Shown here piece by piece: positions 44,701-57,499 of a stretch of DNA of 64,000 nucleotides. The notes under the pieces were generated by a model. It was given only the letters and a program-made list of their open reading frames with translations, was not told the DNA's origin and did not search any database. Origin of the DNA: Sinonovacula constricta. Its lineage: Eukaryota > Mollusca > Bivalvia > Cardiida > Solecurtidae. The position numbers and the translations under genes are program-made. The stretch's first letter is position 1; the number at the start of each line of letters is the position of its first letter. Where the stretch lies: assembly GCA_007844125.1 (NCBI GenBank), contig CM017568.1, positions 6,034,685 to 6,098,684 on the forward strand, written 5' to 3'.

Positions 44701-44705
44701 ACCTC

Positions 44706-44740
<35 letters not shown>

Positions 44741-44766
44741 CATTATTATCATAATTATTATTATTA
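44706..44766. repeat. (TTA)n microsatellite
   Basis: About 20 TTA units with two C interruptions and one ATA interruption near the right end. Confidence 0.95.
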
Positions 44767-45010
44767 AAGTGATTTCATGAGTTCTTTGTTGTACAATACT
44801 ATTTTTTTACTATGTGAATAATTCTCATGTGTTTCGTTGTAGTACGGTATCTTGTTTACATAGTGTATTATATTGTATCTGTAACTATTCTCTCTAATAA
44901 AGCATACAGCTGTCAACCGTCAGTCATTACTTGGCATTGCCATTCATTTGGTCGTGAACACGTTTCCTTTACAAATTAAATGCATTTTTAAATGCATTTT
45001 TAAATGGAGA

Positions 45011-45144
<134 letters not shown>

Positions 45145-46059
45145 CTAACTGGCCTTTTTATGAGCTTTGTTTTGTTTTTCATTAAATCATCATCCAAATT
45201 CCAGTAAGAACCTATTGAGGAAGCACATGATAAGTAATTATTAATACTGTTTTTACAATTCAATGATATCATTGTTTTTGTTCAATGACTTCAACTGTAA
45301 CACGTTCAAATCTTCAATCAGGCCAACTGGATTTTTTTCTACCCAGATTTTATTTGGCTAAGATAAAAGATAAACGTGACAATAATCTCCATAATATATT
45401 GCTGTGATATACACATTAACGAAGTGTGGGAGTTTCAGATACAATAATGAAGTAGCAAGAGAAAAGACATTTGGCTAAATTAAATTTTCGTTCATTAAAT
45501 AAAGAAAAACTGTGTTCAGTAGTAAAAGAGGTAGCCATTTGTACTAAACTGGTAATCGTGAATGGTTCGATTTGTCGAGTTTTCTGAGTTGTCTCCCTTT
45601 AGAGATCATACGTAGAGAGATCACATTTTAATGAGTACAAATTAACTTTTATTAAATGAATGTATTCTTTCTAATATTGTTATTGATATTTCTTTTAATA
45701 TGATTCGAATACACTTAACGTTTTTTTTTAAATAAGAATATGTCAGCTTCAGTAAAACACTACACATCTTGTAACAAACAAGTTTTAATGTTATGAGTGA
45801 AAAAACACTTGACTACACACGTGTATATGCTTAACTTTTTCAGAAATGTCGTTCGATCAGTGTTCGAAAATACATATATACACAGCTCGTCTCTACATTT
45901 ATTTATTATTTGTATTATAGTATGCTTACTCTAGTAGTATGTTCAGAAGCGACGTGCTATAGATATTTATCAGGAGTTTAATAGTGTCATCTGCCAGTAC
46001 GTTCAGCTTCTTGTCCGCATAGTACAAACACAATAAACGTAGCAAGAACAGCCCAAACA

Positions 46060-46320
46060 TATAAATGCGCACACACATATCTATACACATCATCGAAATT
46101 CACAATAAGATTATATACATATGTACACTAACACATCAGCATATACAACTGAATATGAATAAACATATATCTATACATATAGATGCACACATAAATCTAC
46201 ATATTCGGATGAAGTGTACATCGACATATAAATTCACGCACACATCTTCATATACCACTGAAGATAGCTATAGCTGTATACATATGCACACATAATCTGC
46301 ACCCACATATGCAACATTCT
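46060..46320. repeat. cryptic repeat rich in CACATA / TATACAT
   Basis: The words ACACATATCTATACACAT, ATATATCTATACATATAGAT and TGCACACATAAATCTACATA recur with spacing near 40-60 bases. Simple-sequence origin; the open frame here has no domain. Confidence 0.5.
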
Positions 46321-47250
46321 TGTACATGTCCCTAATTAGAAATCCTATATTTATATGAAGGAATACAAAAGCGTATATTCAAAATATATACTTCTTTAAT
46401 ATTGCGGTTACACATCGACTTAGCATGAAATTGACGTTATACTATTTAGATGTAAAATATGTATTCCAACTTTTTATGCAACTGTGGCATACATCGTTTC
46501 ATTTATTAAAGACTTTATGTTTTAGACTTTGTCTTTAACATAATCCATTTATCTGTAAAATTTCTAAAGTTTAGAAAAGAAATTATTCAATGCATTTATA
46601 TAAGTATAAAACAACTTTATATAAACACGTTTTGCTCTGTAAAAGTACAGATAATTGTGCAAGGAATATCACTTTTCCAAAATACATTGAGTAAAACCCC
46701 AAATGTAACGAACAGCCATCTAAAACAAAACCAGTTTCATTTCCTATTCGTTTAAACACCTCATCATTGTCGATGATACCAGCATATAACTGTAAACCTG
46801 CCAATTACCGACGAGCAAAATTGTCAGAATAAAAGATAATCGTGAAATTCAAACCATTCTGCACCTGCTAACGTCTGGCAGTTCAATATGTCAATAAAAA
46901 TCTAGTAAATAACGTTCAAAGTTCAACTGTGTTATATAAGAGTTTCCCATCATATAGTAATTGACCATATGACAGTCGCATTTTAGGTCCCTAATTGATA
47001 GAATGTTTTTGTCATGTAATATTGATTTTCAGACTGGAATTTCTGGAATGTTTTAATAGGTGATGGTACCGTCTAGAATATTCTTAGTCATCATAAATGG
47101 GGTAGTTTTCTGGTTTTGCGTTAGACCTGAGGAGACCTGAGTTAGACCTGTTTAGACCACAAAGACTTAAAAGACCGTCCTGTAAATACAAGTGTTAAAA
47201 ATAACAGAAGTGTAGGAATATTCATTAGATGTCAGCTTGTCTATTTTTGG

Positions 47251-49161
47251 ATTTATATTAGGGATGTTAACGAATACTCGAATATTCGAACATCAATTCG
47301 GCTAATTCGAATAAAATTCTTGGGATTCGAATACTTTACCATAGTTATTTTACTTTTGCTAATTTTGATGTCAAATTGGATAGTTGTTTCCTTAATTGAT
47401 CGTATTGTCTCCGAACGACTTAAGACTGGCGGCATGTGATAGCACTCGCTCTAATAAAGAGGGGATGAAGCCATGTCACCTGGTAACAAATTGCCATCTG
47501 GTTTACAGCATGAATCACCCTTTTCAGCGAACAACCCCTTCTCTGCCCCCTCTCACACCTATAACAAGTCACATCACGTATACAGCTGTGAAAACAGTTG
47601 CCAACGTACAATAAACACATGTCAGTTCAATGCTTGGACAATAAGTTACACTTATTACATAGAACTGACCCTACACCGCATCGGTCGGGATCGCGTGTAA
47701 TAATTGCAATACATGATATAAGGTCATACTTTTCTAAAAAAACAGACCACCAGAACCTCTTTTTAGAAGACGCAACGAGATCACTTTCAAGCAAACTTTA
47801 AATGTAATTACTTTCTGGATTTTCCACTCTACTTCATTATTTTATTCTCATACAATACCGTGACATCTGCTACTTTCTGTCATTGAAATTTTCTGGTGTG
47901 TTTTTGCTATGTTCTCTCCGAATAACAAAAAATAAAATCTACAGACTTTTTTAATTGTTAGCCACATGTTTACTTTATACGCGTAAACGTCACGAGCTTA
48001 CAATTAGTAAACGGTCTTTATATTGGTCAGTATTTTATCAGTTTAGAAACAGTCAGGTAATCCTGACACTAGCCAATCACAATTCGTAATGGTCACTTGT
48101 GTATTGGTTTAATTAATGCCCCTAATTGACATGTTATAGCATTGGATTAACGTCCAAGGGATACTACTCTTAGCGATAATCAGCCAATCACAATTTAACA
48201 CCAATTCAAACGCCAACCGGTCAAGACCTTTACTTGGTTGTACACTTGAGCAATTTCCCTATATAAAACCCGCCTGTTTTTTTCCTAATTATCTTACAGT
48301 CGATCCAGTATCACCTGCCTCTTGGCCTTTTGAAAATGCCTTCTTTACATATTAATATGATTTTATAAAATTAGTTCATACAACTGTTGGTTTGATATAC
48401 ATTGTTTGCGTTTAGTAGTACAGTTAAATATTAAATTAGTGAGCTATTTTGTATTTGTTTTACAATTTCATATAACAAAATTTTTATATGGTCTGACTTA
48501 ATCTATACGTTAACATTAAAGAGAGCATAAGTAGCTCCTTTAATTTAACAGGTAAAATATAATACAAAAAATAACATTGTACGAAGTACAATACAAAAAG
48601 ACACTAAATTTAAGGTGACCATTTAATAATGCGTAAATTTTACAGGGCTATGAAGGTCATTTTATTGTTGATTGGTTGTTATAAAGTTTTGGCATAAGAG
48701 TATAAATGTTCATCGTAATACTAACTGTTAAAGAACAATGAAATTGATCCCGCTTACTAGCATTCTTTATTGACCTATTATTTTGCAAATTACCGCCGAC
48801 CTGAATAAAGAAACACCGCTTTTGGTATGTCACTACAAACAGGATAATAACGGATTGACAATATTGCTGTTTGTACCCAAACGAAGAAATAGTCGTTTTA
48901 AAATAAAATGCTATGCTAAAACCATAAACCTACTGCCGCTTCAGCAGAAAGTAAGGCTAGTTATGTCAATTATCGCAGAAATATAATATTTTACTATGAA
49001 AAAACAACAACAACACACACACACTAAACGTAATGACACATTATATTGTTATGTGTCACTCTGATATAAATCCTTCTGAATATTCGAATATGATTCGATA
49101 TCCACTTAACGAATATTCGAATATCATTTTAGGATTCGATTTACAATCCCCTAATTTATAG
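47251..49161. mobile_element. non-autonomous hAT-like DNA transposon
   Basis: The left end TAGGGATGTTAACGAATACT at 47259 and the right end ATTTACAATCCCCTA at 49139-49153 are inverted relatives. Both ends carry TTCGAATATTCG-type subterminal repeats. Flanks ATTTATAT (47251-47258) and ATTTATAG (49154-49161) agree at seven of eight bases, as expected for the 8-bp target duplication of hAT elements. The interior (about 1.9 kb) has only short frames and no transposase motif. A TATAAAA at 48262 could be an internal promoter remnant. It needs a transposase in trans. Confidence 0.75.
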
Positions 49162-50146
49162 GTGAAATTATCGCGTTCTTCGGTAATGTTTGTGAATTAT
49201 TTGGATTTAAAACTGAATTTGCCAATTTTGACTTTCATCAAGTAAGTGGACAATTTTAATAGGACTAGCTTCGACTTTATTTTAGATAAAATCTTGTGTT
49301 GTTCTGTTTGTTAAAAGTACATATTGTAATAATTTGTTGACTTGCTTGATTGAATAAAATATATTGTGCTGTAAGGCTTGTAGCTGACTTTTACGTTCTA
49401 TAATTAATTTATCAACATAAATAAACAAAAAAACAAACTATTTTTTCAGTATTGTACAGTTGTGTAACAGTTTTGTAACAGCTTATTTTACAAATAAAAC
49501 AAATATTACATATTAGTTTCTACCTGTATTTAATCTCCTGACTCTTTTTAGAATAGAATAGGAATCAAACACAAACCTGGCATTGTAATCTGTGATTTAT
49601 TAATATACCAACTTAAACCGAAAAGTGACATAATACGCGAATGTTCTTGCGTTATAGGTAAAGGTTTTCTGGTGTGTGACGCAACTATTGCACGTTTATT
49701 TAGAGACTTGCCATGTAGTGTAACAAAGACTAATGCGACTTGTTGAGCAGCTGAAACAGCTTTCACCTTCTGCTTCAAGTCATATTAACTCTGACATGCA
49801 CATTGTTAAAACCGTACTTTAACAGTTTACAGTTATTTGTGATTTGAAAATACTAGAAAAGAATATGTGTCGAAAAAGTAAGGAACTAGTATATGCAAGA
49901 CAATGAAAAAGTAAGAAAGATATCAAAAATATAAAAAGAACAGACATGAAACATATGCGATTCGATTCCGGGGTCTCTTGTACGACAGCCCAATACTTAA
50001 CAGACTGTGTCACTGAGTTTTGGCATATGCATATATTATGTAGTTTTTATACTTTGCGACACGCACACTATTCACATACAGACCTCCTGTAGATATTATT
50101 CATATTTTGTTATAATTATTGTTATTTTGTTTGTGAATAGTATTCT

Positions 50147-50290
50147 TATCACGATGCAGGGGCTTACTGTTAGTTGTCTCGTTTTGATGGGATATATAAT
50201 TTTGAATGGGAGTTTTATTTCCACGCTGTATATCTTTAAGAAAAACCAAACAGAAATGCGAAAAATCCGGTTAAGGACCCTAGTCGATAG
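50147..50290 (+). repeat. dispersed unclassified repeat, copy 1
   Basis: GATGCAGGGGCTTACTGTTA, GTTGTCTCGTTTTGATGGGA and TTTAAGAAAAACC match 63862-63938 closely. The two copies are at both ends of a 13.7-kb interval, in the same orientation. Confidence 0.6.
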
Positions 50291-50324
50291 TTTTTCTAAC
50301 TGATCGTTACAAGGCTGGTAACTG

Positions 50325-50415
50325 TTGTGTTGTCTCTATGTGTGCTGTTGTCTCTATGTGTGCTGTTGTCTCTATGTGTGCTGTTGTCTCTCTGTGTTGT
50401 ATTGTCTCTATGTGT
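50325..50415 (+). repeat. 18-bp tandem repeat
   Basis: Four to five units of CTGTTGTCTCTATGTGTG, the last ones diverged (GTTGTCTCTCTGTGTTGTAT). Confidence 0.85.
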
Positions 50416-53023
50416 ATAATGCCTCTTCTAAATGTTTTTGTCACTATTACATCAACTTGTATGTGAATCGTGAACATTTTCATATTTTTAGTAAATCCTA
50501 TTGCGTCTTTCATGCTATATTTGACGTGTTTTTCTACCGGCCCTTATCAGAGTGTTTGGATTAAAGTCGAACCCAATGGCGGTCAGCCACTGCTGTTTTG
50601 GTCAGTTTCGTGCTTCAATTGCAATCATTCTACACACGCTCTTGATAGTGTCAGACTCCTTATTCAATTAATAACATCTCAGAAAGTGCTGCCAGTTATT
50701 TTATCACCCAGCCTGATGAAACGTTACTAACGCAATTCGTTGACCATTCGTTTTATTAATTTTGTTTTCAAACAGAACAATTTAAAAAAAAACCGGATGT
50801 ATATAGTGAAAACAATACTGTTTGCTTCTGTTTGCAGGCAAAGGGAATATATAAAATTAAAAAAATAGAGAAATTTGCTTTTAGGCAGAAGACTTATAAG
50901 ATTGGGATGAGGTCTGGGATGAGGTCATAGAATAACTACATTTCTTAACTGTACTACTTTATTTATACAGTTCTGTTAACGCAACATTATACTCTTATAC
51001 ATGTTTCATAAAGTTCAGACTGAACTCCGTACATTGGTTGGAAGAAGACACGTTTGTCAATAACTATAAGTAAATGGGAAGGTTTATCATTACATGAACA
51101 GACTATAAAAAGCTACTAAACTTTGCTATTCGATCTGTTACGGGTGTCCTTTGAAATGAAAATAAAGAAACAATCAACCCAGTTTACTGAATCAATAATT
51201 GATCCAGTATCTTTAGCCAGGGTACATAACTATCATACATATTTAAAGAGCTGTATATTTTGCAAACTGCCTGTATGCTTGATTTATCTGGGATATATAA
51301 TTTAAAACTTTATATATATGGGAAATATAATTCAAAATGACGTAGGTTTGTAAAAAACTTCTTTGGTTTACTTTCATGGAGTCAGTGTTACGTGTGTCAG
51401 TCATATGCGATGTGGCATACGTGTGGGAAACTCCATGGTTACCTAATTAAGCTTCAACGTTCAACTCTTCCTTAAGATGCGTTCAAAAAGATTAATCTAT
51501 ATTTTGTCAACAAACAGAACGAAATTAGTGTCATTTAATAGAAATTAATACATATTTTATGCATAACTAATAGCTTCAAACTGACATTCTACGCAAATAA
51601 AGAAAGGCTTCCTTGAAAGCTTCATCAGTATATTTATGATCATTGAATATATAATGAAAATAGAAACCTCTGCATAATACATCAGGTCATAATTACATTA
51701 GTAAACGATGATTGAATGGATGTTTTAAGTCTTATTAAGTGAAGTTATTTTTTGAACAAATAAAGCATATAAATAATAATGTATACACTAAACCAAACTA
51801 CCATAGAAACCATATTCCTAATATACACGTGGTTTTACACATATTGAATGCATTTATAGTGCATATCTTGAAATTGTACGACAAGTTTAAAGGGAAAACA
51901 GGCATATTTGATTTGTCATTCGCTTCAATATGCAGCCTCTTAAGTTGCTAAATATTTGGATCGAATATACTTGAAGCAACGTCACTGCATTTATTTGTTT
52001 TATATTGCACTATCTGACATGGCATATTTATATCCTATTACCTTATATATTATATACATTTCCTTCATAACTGCATAAATATAAAAAAATCACTTGATTT
52101 TATCTAGGCAGAAAGTGAAAGCCCTGAAACAAAAAAGACACAACAAAGTGTTCAGGCGAGAACCGACTGGTGGGTACCGGTGCCAGGAAGTAAAGTTTAC
52201 ACTTAATATGATATTGACTTCTACCTGCACAGCTGAGGTATATTGTGGTGCAAAAAATAAGACAACGTAGAAATGTGGATAAAATATCTATACAAACGAC
52301 CCCCTATATGTGCAAATACTTGGTATAGTTATGGCAAAATACTTAAGATTTCGCTGTTATACATATTTATTTTTGATGTCAGCAATGAATGCATAAATCG
52401 AACAAACGACTATATTGAATTGCGAAGGTATTTAATAACGTACAATAATGCAGAATATAACATAGTTACATTGCACCGATGTTTAAGTTTTGTCGTTTCT
52501 TTTGCTAAAACTCTAGTTACTATAATATTTCAACGTAATGATTAAACATACTCAAATAGAATACCGCTGACAACTTAAAATATGAAAAAGTCCCATGACA
52601 ACAACCATCAATATTAACATTTTAACTACCACTAGAGACAGGAGCACACAAGGTAATGTAACAGTGACAACTTAGACAAGGCATTACGCATATAGATAAT
52701 AAACAACAGTTAATACCTTAAAACGGCCAGTCGGCCAAGGAACTGGGGTTCTTAAATCCTGTTTTTTGGAGCGCTTCAACCTCGCTCTTCCTGAGACTTT
52801 TCTCAAAGACAAATAGCCTAAATGAAAATGTCCCATCAAAAGTACACACCTAACAGATAGCACGTGCAGCACCGGCAGCGACTATGAAACCATGTTTTAT
52901 TATAATTTGCGGTATGCTTAGTGTATTTTAATATCTGTAATATCTGATGAACACGAACTGGTATAAACCTACGCAGTTAGTTAAAATGGACAAAGTAAAC
53001 GCGTGAGAAACTGTTATCCAGAA

Positions 53024-53103
53024 ACACACACACATACACACACACACACGCGCGCGCGCGCGCACGCTGGCACGCACGCAAGCACGCACACGCACGCACG
53101 CAG
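53024..53103. repeat. CA/CG alternating purine-pyrimidine tract
   Basis: ACACACACATACACACAC runs into CGCGCGCGCGCGCACGC and then GCACGCACGCAAGCACGC. Alternating CG with CA is a classic Z-DNA-forming composition. Confidence 0.9.
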
Positions 53104-54323
53104 CAACACAATCTTAACAAATTATGGGTTTCCAATTATATCATCATAGTCTTATTTAAAAGGAAGTAAAAGAGATTTAAAATGCATTCATGAAATGAAA
53201 TTAAACGTGTCCTTGTAACGCAGCGTGTAAATGACAGCTCCCTTCAATGATTTGTAGTCAATACCGCTCCAGATTCCGAAAAACATAGGACACAAGTCTA
53301 AAGAATTATTTAAACAACTACCTGGGAGATGTCCTACATGTATCGATAAATTGTATGAAACAATGGCATGTTTATTCTCGTTTTATAACACGTGTATGAC
53401 TGATTAACGACTTAATTAAAAAGTCATAGCACTTGGTACTCCATATGAATACATATTTATGGTGAGCTATTTAGCCATGTCAAAGGAAACATCTTTACGC
53501 GACAAGACTTTTGGATTTGAAATAAAAAGAAATTAAAATTGTGTCGTTGTCAACGTTTTTGCTGATTAAAGTATGAAGTGAAAATTATTTCAGAAGCACT
53601 ACCGCAATTTTTGCGACATTTGATCTTGCAAAGTCGCGTGTGAATGGCATGTAGTCAACTAATGCGCAGTCAATTGATGCTTTGCTGTCGGAGAAATCCA
53701 AGCTTTTGTAAGAAATTATTGCTTAACCATCTGGGACATGTCATTTTGATTAATCAAACCTTACCATGTCAGGTTTATATCTTCTTTTATGGCACCGTGT
53801 ATAAAACTTGATGTCTAGATACTGGGAAAATTCCTTATAAAGCCTCATATATATCGTTTTCCAATCTTTCGCGAGTTTATGTTCATTGCAGGGACACAGG
53901 TATTTGTGTATACTTCATTGGGATGTTGCAGCATATGAAACCAAGCCGTTTTCCACTGTTGTGAGTCAAAATGGGTCGGGTTTTGTCTTCAAGTCGGGTT
54001 TCAAGAATGTTATGAATCAACGAATCTTGTAAAGCAAGAGCGCAGAATTAACCACAACAAAATAGATATATGTCTATAACACCTGCAGTTCATACTTTGA
54101 CATTTTATCAGGAATCATATTTTTAAATAAAATAGATAAACATAAAAACAGAATATTAAAATAACAAAACATCTCCCTAAAGTGAATTTCTATTAACCCA
54201 TATAACTGCATAAACCAATAATAATTTTATATACTAATAAAAAAGGGCATATTGTTTTTGATATGAATAAATTCATTACAAAAAGCCAAACCATTTAAGG
54301 TTGTACCTAAAATCAGGCAGACG

Positions 54324-54324
<1 letters not shown>

Positions 54325-54377
<53 letters not shown>

Positions 54378-54392
54378 ACACACACACACACA

Positions 54393-54471
<79 letters not shown>

Positions 54472-54621
54472 CGCACGCACGCACGCACGCACGCACACAC
54501 ACACAAATAAACACACATACACACCACACACGCACGCACACACACAAGCAAATACACATAACACTCACACACACACACGCTCCCCCACACGCACGCACGC
54601 ACACACGCGCAAACACACACG

Positions 54622-54652
<31 letters not shown>
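54325..54652. repeat. long interrupted (AC)n microsatellite
   Basis: About 330 bases of CA repeats with GCAC and CCAC interruptions. The long Cys/Val and His/Thr frames it creates are artefacts. Confidence 0.97.
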
Positions 54653-54653
<1 letters not shown>

Positions 54654-55124
54654 TAATCAAACACACGCACACACACGCACAACAACAACACATAATCAAC
54701 ATATAGGAATTTAAAATACAAGATATTTAAACTCATATTAATATAAATCATTTTAACTTCAATTTCATAGTTTAATAAGCCATCCTGTGATGTATTTGCT
54801 GTATGAACATTGACCTTAACGAGTGAATATATCATGTTACCAATCTATTAACATCTTTTGTACTGGAGAAAACTAGTATACATATACTAGACCAAGACGT
54901 TTAAAAATCTATACAAACATATTTATGTAATGGAAAAAACGAAAGTGTAAGAATTAGCTCCGATATTGAAATCTGAACAACACTTATAGACGTTTTGTTA
55001 GTCATTCATCTGATGGGATCGATGCTATATATATTTTTGGCTGATTGTATAGTTGAGCTCATCACCTAAGCACAAAGTGATGCAAAAAAGACAGTTTTGT
55101 TCATTTAGTTCATTTAGTCAACTT

Positions 55125-55300
55125 GTAGCAGGTAAAGTAGTTGCCTTCTTATTGTCTCTTGTTGTCCATAGAAATGATATTGTTCTTTTAATGATAAATG
55201 TAGCAAGTAAAGTGATTGTCTTCCTATTGTATCATGTTGTCCATAGAAATGATATTGTTCTTCTAATGATGTATGTAGCAAGTAAAGTAGCCGACTCGTA
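55125..55300 (+). repeat. 75-bp tandem duplication
   Basis: GTAGCAGGTAAAGTAGTTGC...TTGTCCATAGAAATGATATT (55125-55199) repeats at 55200-55274 with few changes. A third partial unit begins at 55275. Confidence 0.88.
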
Positions 55301-57114
55301 TTCTTAGCACTTTTATTGTATGGATAACTTATTAATCGTGGATTTATTTATCAATGTTCCCTCTGAATGATAATACATTGTTTTTGTTTCATTTAGCAGA
55401 ACATTATGTACACTACATTACATTATGGACGCATTATGCGATTGTGGCCTTATGTTCACTTGATTTCTTTGATGTTGAAGCTTGACGATAACAGAAAGTA
55501 TGCCGAGAATAAAAACTATATATTAGTCATAACGTTTTCAGTGTGGGACATTTATATAATGGAAAGATTTATTTTTAAAAGCCCAATTGTTACTGTTCCT
55601 AAATTTTAACACACAGTTATAATTTGACTTTTGTTTATTATAAATGGATACTTCCTATCATTAAATTTATTTTATACAACAGTTTGTTGATGGTTTTGCA
55701 AAACTGTGTATAAAAGTGGTGGCTCTCATTTTGAGACAGAGATCATGTTTATATCTGAGTCGTGTCTATCATTAATCAAGGTTAATTTGATTGTAAACAT
55801 GTTGCTTTCAGACGTGCACAATTGACATATTGGATTGTTTGCACCTCCTCTCGATAGTGTCAGTCAAATACATTTATAATATTTTTAATTGAGGAAATCA
55901 CGCAGAAAATGAAAACAAAGGTTGAATCGCTGAACTTAATCAAACGCTTCACACGCGCTATGTCGCCTCGTTCTTTCCCACAGGATAGTTTGATTTTATC
56001 TGATTCCGAGGAAGACTGTTTATTAAAATCCACTGTTATAAAAGCAATACTCTTTATATATAGGACATCCAAGTTCTATGCCGTTCATTATCACTTGTAA
56101 TAAATGCAACATGATCCAAGTGGCTTTTGAAATAGTTATAAAACCAGGGACCAGATTAGCGTGCTTTGTAGTTTGTTTTTTCAAATTAGTGAAGAAAAAT
56201 CGCTTTCATGCAGTTCTTTTTTAATTTTGAGAGTGTTAAAGTTGTTTAAAGTCTATTTTTAAAATATTAAAATCAAATTTACAGATAAGCGAAATATTTT
56301 GGTAATAAAGCACGATTCTACAAACAAATCAATATTCATCCGTAGTCGTATCGTTGTTTTACTTATCTTTAATTTTTATTTTTAATTTTCTCGAATCGCT
56401 TAATTAGCATTCACTTTATCGACAACTCTCTTTTTCAATATTACGAAAGAAAATGGAAAATGAAGCCAAAATACCGCTTAAAACTGGGAATAATGTAAAA
56501 ACTGTAATATGCTTTGTAAATGCTGTGTAATTGACAAACTACTAGGAGTGTATGTTCGTTCTATTTTGTGTAATTGTAATTTACGATAAAAGCACGATAC
56601 AAATGAACAAACTTCTATTTATCAATTCACCACAGCCTTGCTGATTTAAGAAGGCAGGACAAGATGCACAAGAATAATTGAAGTTGGCTTGTGAAATGAT
56701 CTAAATAACTGTCTGGCAAACGTCATATCGATAAATCACATATCACAGAGACACGATATGTCTGATTTATGACATAATGTACGGACATTTAATGTAAAAA
56801 TATTGGAACTTCTACTTCATAGAATCTGATCTGCAAGAGGATGTTTTTATTGGTGAATTTAATTTTGATTGTGTTTTTTACCATTTTTGTGCACATTTGC
56901 TGTAAATTGTCATGACTCAGGATAGAGAAACTGTCACATAATCTCAAAGTTTCATAAGTCATAACCTTAACAATTGCAGAATCTTACAGTTACTATAATT
57001 TCCAGAAAGCTTGATTCGATGGTCTATTGTCAGCTATATCGGCTTACTTTGTTTTAGCGATTATAATTATGGTAATTGTAGTGACATCCAGATGTATGAT
57101 TTTTAAGGAAGACC

Positions 57115-57240
57115 AAAGACAAATGTCTGGTTAGAACCACTGGCGTACCAGAGGTCAGTTGGAGGATCCTTCTGCATTCAATCTTCGCCCCGATCGGGAC
57201 CCGAACCCACGATGAGTGTTTAACAGTAAGGTCAGTGACT
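57115..57240 (-). repeat. SINE family B-like copy, inverted
   Basis: The minus strand reads GTGGGTTCGGGTCCCGATCG (B-box) followed by AGAAGGATCCTCCAACTGAC and GGTACGCCAGTGGTTCTAAC. Confidence 0.55.
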
Positions 57241-57413
57241 AACAATGGTCCAAATAATTTTAGAAAAAAAAATGAAGCGAAAATAATTGAAAGAGGACAG
57301 AAATGATATTTGTCTTGGCATTGCACACTCGTGAATATAAGAATGGCGAAGAGCTTTTATGCCTGCAATGCACACGGTAGGTTCCATACACATTTGACGA
57401 TAGTTCTTGAGTA

Positions 57414-57417
<4 letters not shown>

Positions 57418-57495
<78 letters not shown>
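57418..57495. repeat. (AT)n microsatellite
   Basis: Uninterrupted TA dinucleotides, about 38 units. Confidence 0.97.

Positions 57496-57499
<4 letters not shown>

Larger units (their letters stand above)
49162..52980. other. gene-poor stretch with relic repeats
   Basis: Holds a tRNA-like fragment on the minus strand (49955-50020), an 18-bp tandem repeat near 50325-50415 and a copy of a repeat shared with 63.86 kb (50147-50290). No exon was recognised on either strand. Confidence 0.5.
54660..57410. other. gene-poor stretch
   Basis: AT-rich; contains the 75-bp tandem duplication at 55125-55300 and an inverted family B SINE at 57115-57240. No coding exon was recognised. Confidence 0.5.

Noticed and set aside
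54227..54650. Long Cys/Val- and His/Thr-rich open frames
   Set aside because: They are translations of the (AC)n microsatellite; no start context, domain or splice structure.
55909..56100. 63-codon frame with SPRSFPQDSLILSDSEED
   Set aside because: No splice context, no homologous motif and an overlapping frame of similar length on the other strand; most likely chance.
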